This document shows positions 63,540-64,000 of a stretch of DNA of 64,000 nt, one piece after another. The notes beneath the pieces are model-generated. The model was not told where the DNA came from. It worked only from the letters and a program-made list of their open reading frames with translations, and searched no databases. Position numbers and translations under genes: made by a program. Numbering within the stretch: the first letter of the stretch is position 1; each line of letters starts with the position of its first letter. Origin of the DNA: Gymnodinialimonas sp. 202GB13-11 (lineage in GTDB: Bacteria > Pseudomonadota > Alphaproteobacteria > Rhodobacterales > Rhodobacteraceae); contig NZ_JBFRBH010000001.1 of assembly GCF_040932485.1 (NCBI RefSeq), positions 62,001 to 126,000 of the forward strand, given 5' to 3'.

Positions 63540-63710
63540 TCAACCGGGAAATCGCAACCCCCAGGATGCGGGAGACGAAAGGCCGTCTCGCATCAGAGGG
63601 TATTGCGCGCAGTATTCTGGGTTTCGGCGCAGGCATTCCCAAGCCAAGCCAGAGACATCGAGCGTTTCGATGTAGGCGTAGTCGGCTTCGTTCCGCCAGT
63701 TCCTGACCAT
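63540..63710 (-). CDS. DUF6499-like N-terminal fragment of the DUF2285 regulator
   Basis: 56 aa from ATG 63710: NWRNEADYAYIETLDVSGLA, WECLRRNPEYC, then SWGLRFPG and stop. This is the typical N-terminal module (W-x-FLRRNPEYR...WGLRFP) that is fused to or precedes DUF2285 regions in ICE regulators. It ends exactly where the next frame takes over. Confidence 0.65.
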   Translation of the reverse strand: MVRNWRNEADYAYIETLDVSGLAWECLRRNPEYCAQYPLMRDGLSSPASWGLRFPG

Positions 63711-63810
63711 CGACCTTCCCCCCGCAAGAAATCACATCTGGCGTTGGTTGTGGGGTGTCCGACTGCCGATGCCGAGTGTCAGATATGACACCTGACAAGG
63801 CGTTTTGACG

Positions 63811-64000
63811 TCAGGTTGAGGTCGAACGAACGAGACCAAAATAGCCATGATCCCGCAGCCAGTGCGCTTGTTTGAGTAATTTTTCAAATACTGCACGGGA
63901 CCCTTGCGGGTCCCTATCGACGTCGAGGTCTAAGATGATTGCCGCAGCCTCTCGCCAATCGGCCTGGTCCCGGTCGGCGTCCAGAAGTCGGAGGTAGGTC
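63811..64000 (-). CDS. DUF2285-family protein, C-terminal part only
   Basis: The frame is open to the window edge: TYLRLLDADRDQADWREAAA, VDRDPQGSRAVFEKLLKQAH and WLRDHGYFGLV, ending at TGA 63811-63813. This is the C-terminal DUF2285 pattern. The start lies beyond 64000. It is a second copy of the ICE regulator family next to the frameshifted one. Confidence 0.75.
   Translation of the reverse strand, partial: TYLRLLDADRDQADWREAAAIILDLDVDRDPQGSRAVFEKLLKQAHWLRDHGYFGLVRSTST

Noticed and set aside
1-64000. Plasmid replication genes, integrase, tRNA, rRNA or CRISPR
   Set aside because: None was recognised on either strand, so ICE versus plasmid rests on the neighbouring sugar locus and the transfer-gene type, and remains an inference.

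Overview
The window looks like a chromosome stretch of an alphaproteobacterium of the Rhodobacterales (Roseobacter-type). The basis is family content and gene style, not a database search: Hint-domain and RTX proteins with short GGxGxD repeats, a Tn4371-like trb/traG/rlxS transfer set of the alphaproteobacterial kind, a two-epimerase sugar operon, and moderately GC-rich coding sequence. No rRNA, tRNA or CRISPR array was seen.

Layout. (1) 1-6025, plus strand: a sugar uptake and oxidation operon with a truncated RbsA-type ATPase, an RbsC-type permease, an SDR dehydrogenase and two tandem D-tagatose/D-psicose 3-epimerase-like TIM barrels, followed by an RpiR/MurR regulator. (2) 6439-15922, minus strand: a complete mating-pair-formation block read as trbB-C-D-E-J-(K)-L-F-G-I plus DUF2274. 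Most neighbours overlap or nearly touch. (3) 56382-64000, minus strand: the other half of the same element, read as DUF2285 regulators, AlpA, DUF2840, traF peptidase, lytic transglycosylase, rlxS relaxase, traG coupling protein and a CopG protein. In Tn4371-like ICEs, traG-copG normally runs straight into trbB. Here about 39.6-40.5 kb of cargo separates copG from trbB.

Cargo, 16.0-56.3 kb. 16.4-20.6: AraC regulator, secreted alpha/beta hydrolase, secreted NTF2-like protein and two SDRs. 21.0-29.6: a TetR-controlled envelope module with a DevBCA-type ABC exporter, a TolC/NodT outer-membrane factor, a Tat-lipoprotein patatin, a sterol-desaturase-like hydroxylase and two related small secreted proteins. 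It is tied together by an identical operator at two promoters and is the best candidate for an undescribed system. 29.7-31.1: LysR and DUF4260. 32.5-39.0: SnoaL-like, fasciclin-like, RTX-Hint, AraC and Hint proteins set among transposase debris. 41.2-43.0: MFS exporter with an N-terminally truncated MarR. 44.5-50.9: GST and an HxlR-controlled quinone/electrophile cluster (pirin, MhqO, MhqD) beside DUF5996 and a cation/proton antiporter. 51.0-53.0: RidA-like protein, EamA exporter and divergent MarR.

Broken IS3, IS5, IS481 and IS1182 transposases sit between the blocks and beside copG, so the cargo was probably built by repeated insertion. One junction is exact: an IS3-family element with a 5-bp target duplication lies inside the IS481 remnant. 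A hairpin followed by an IncP-like nic motif just upstream of rlxS is a candidate oriT. The left edge of the element should lie within 6026-6438; its right end, integrase and att site are outside the window.
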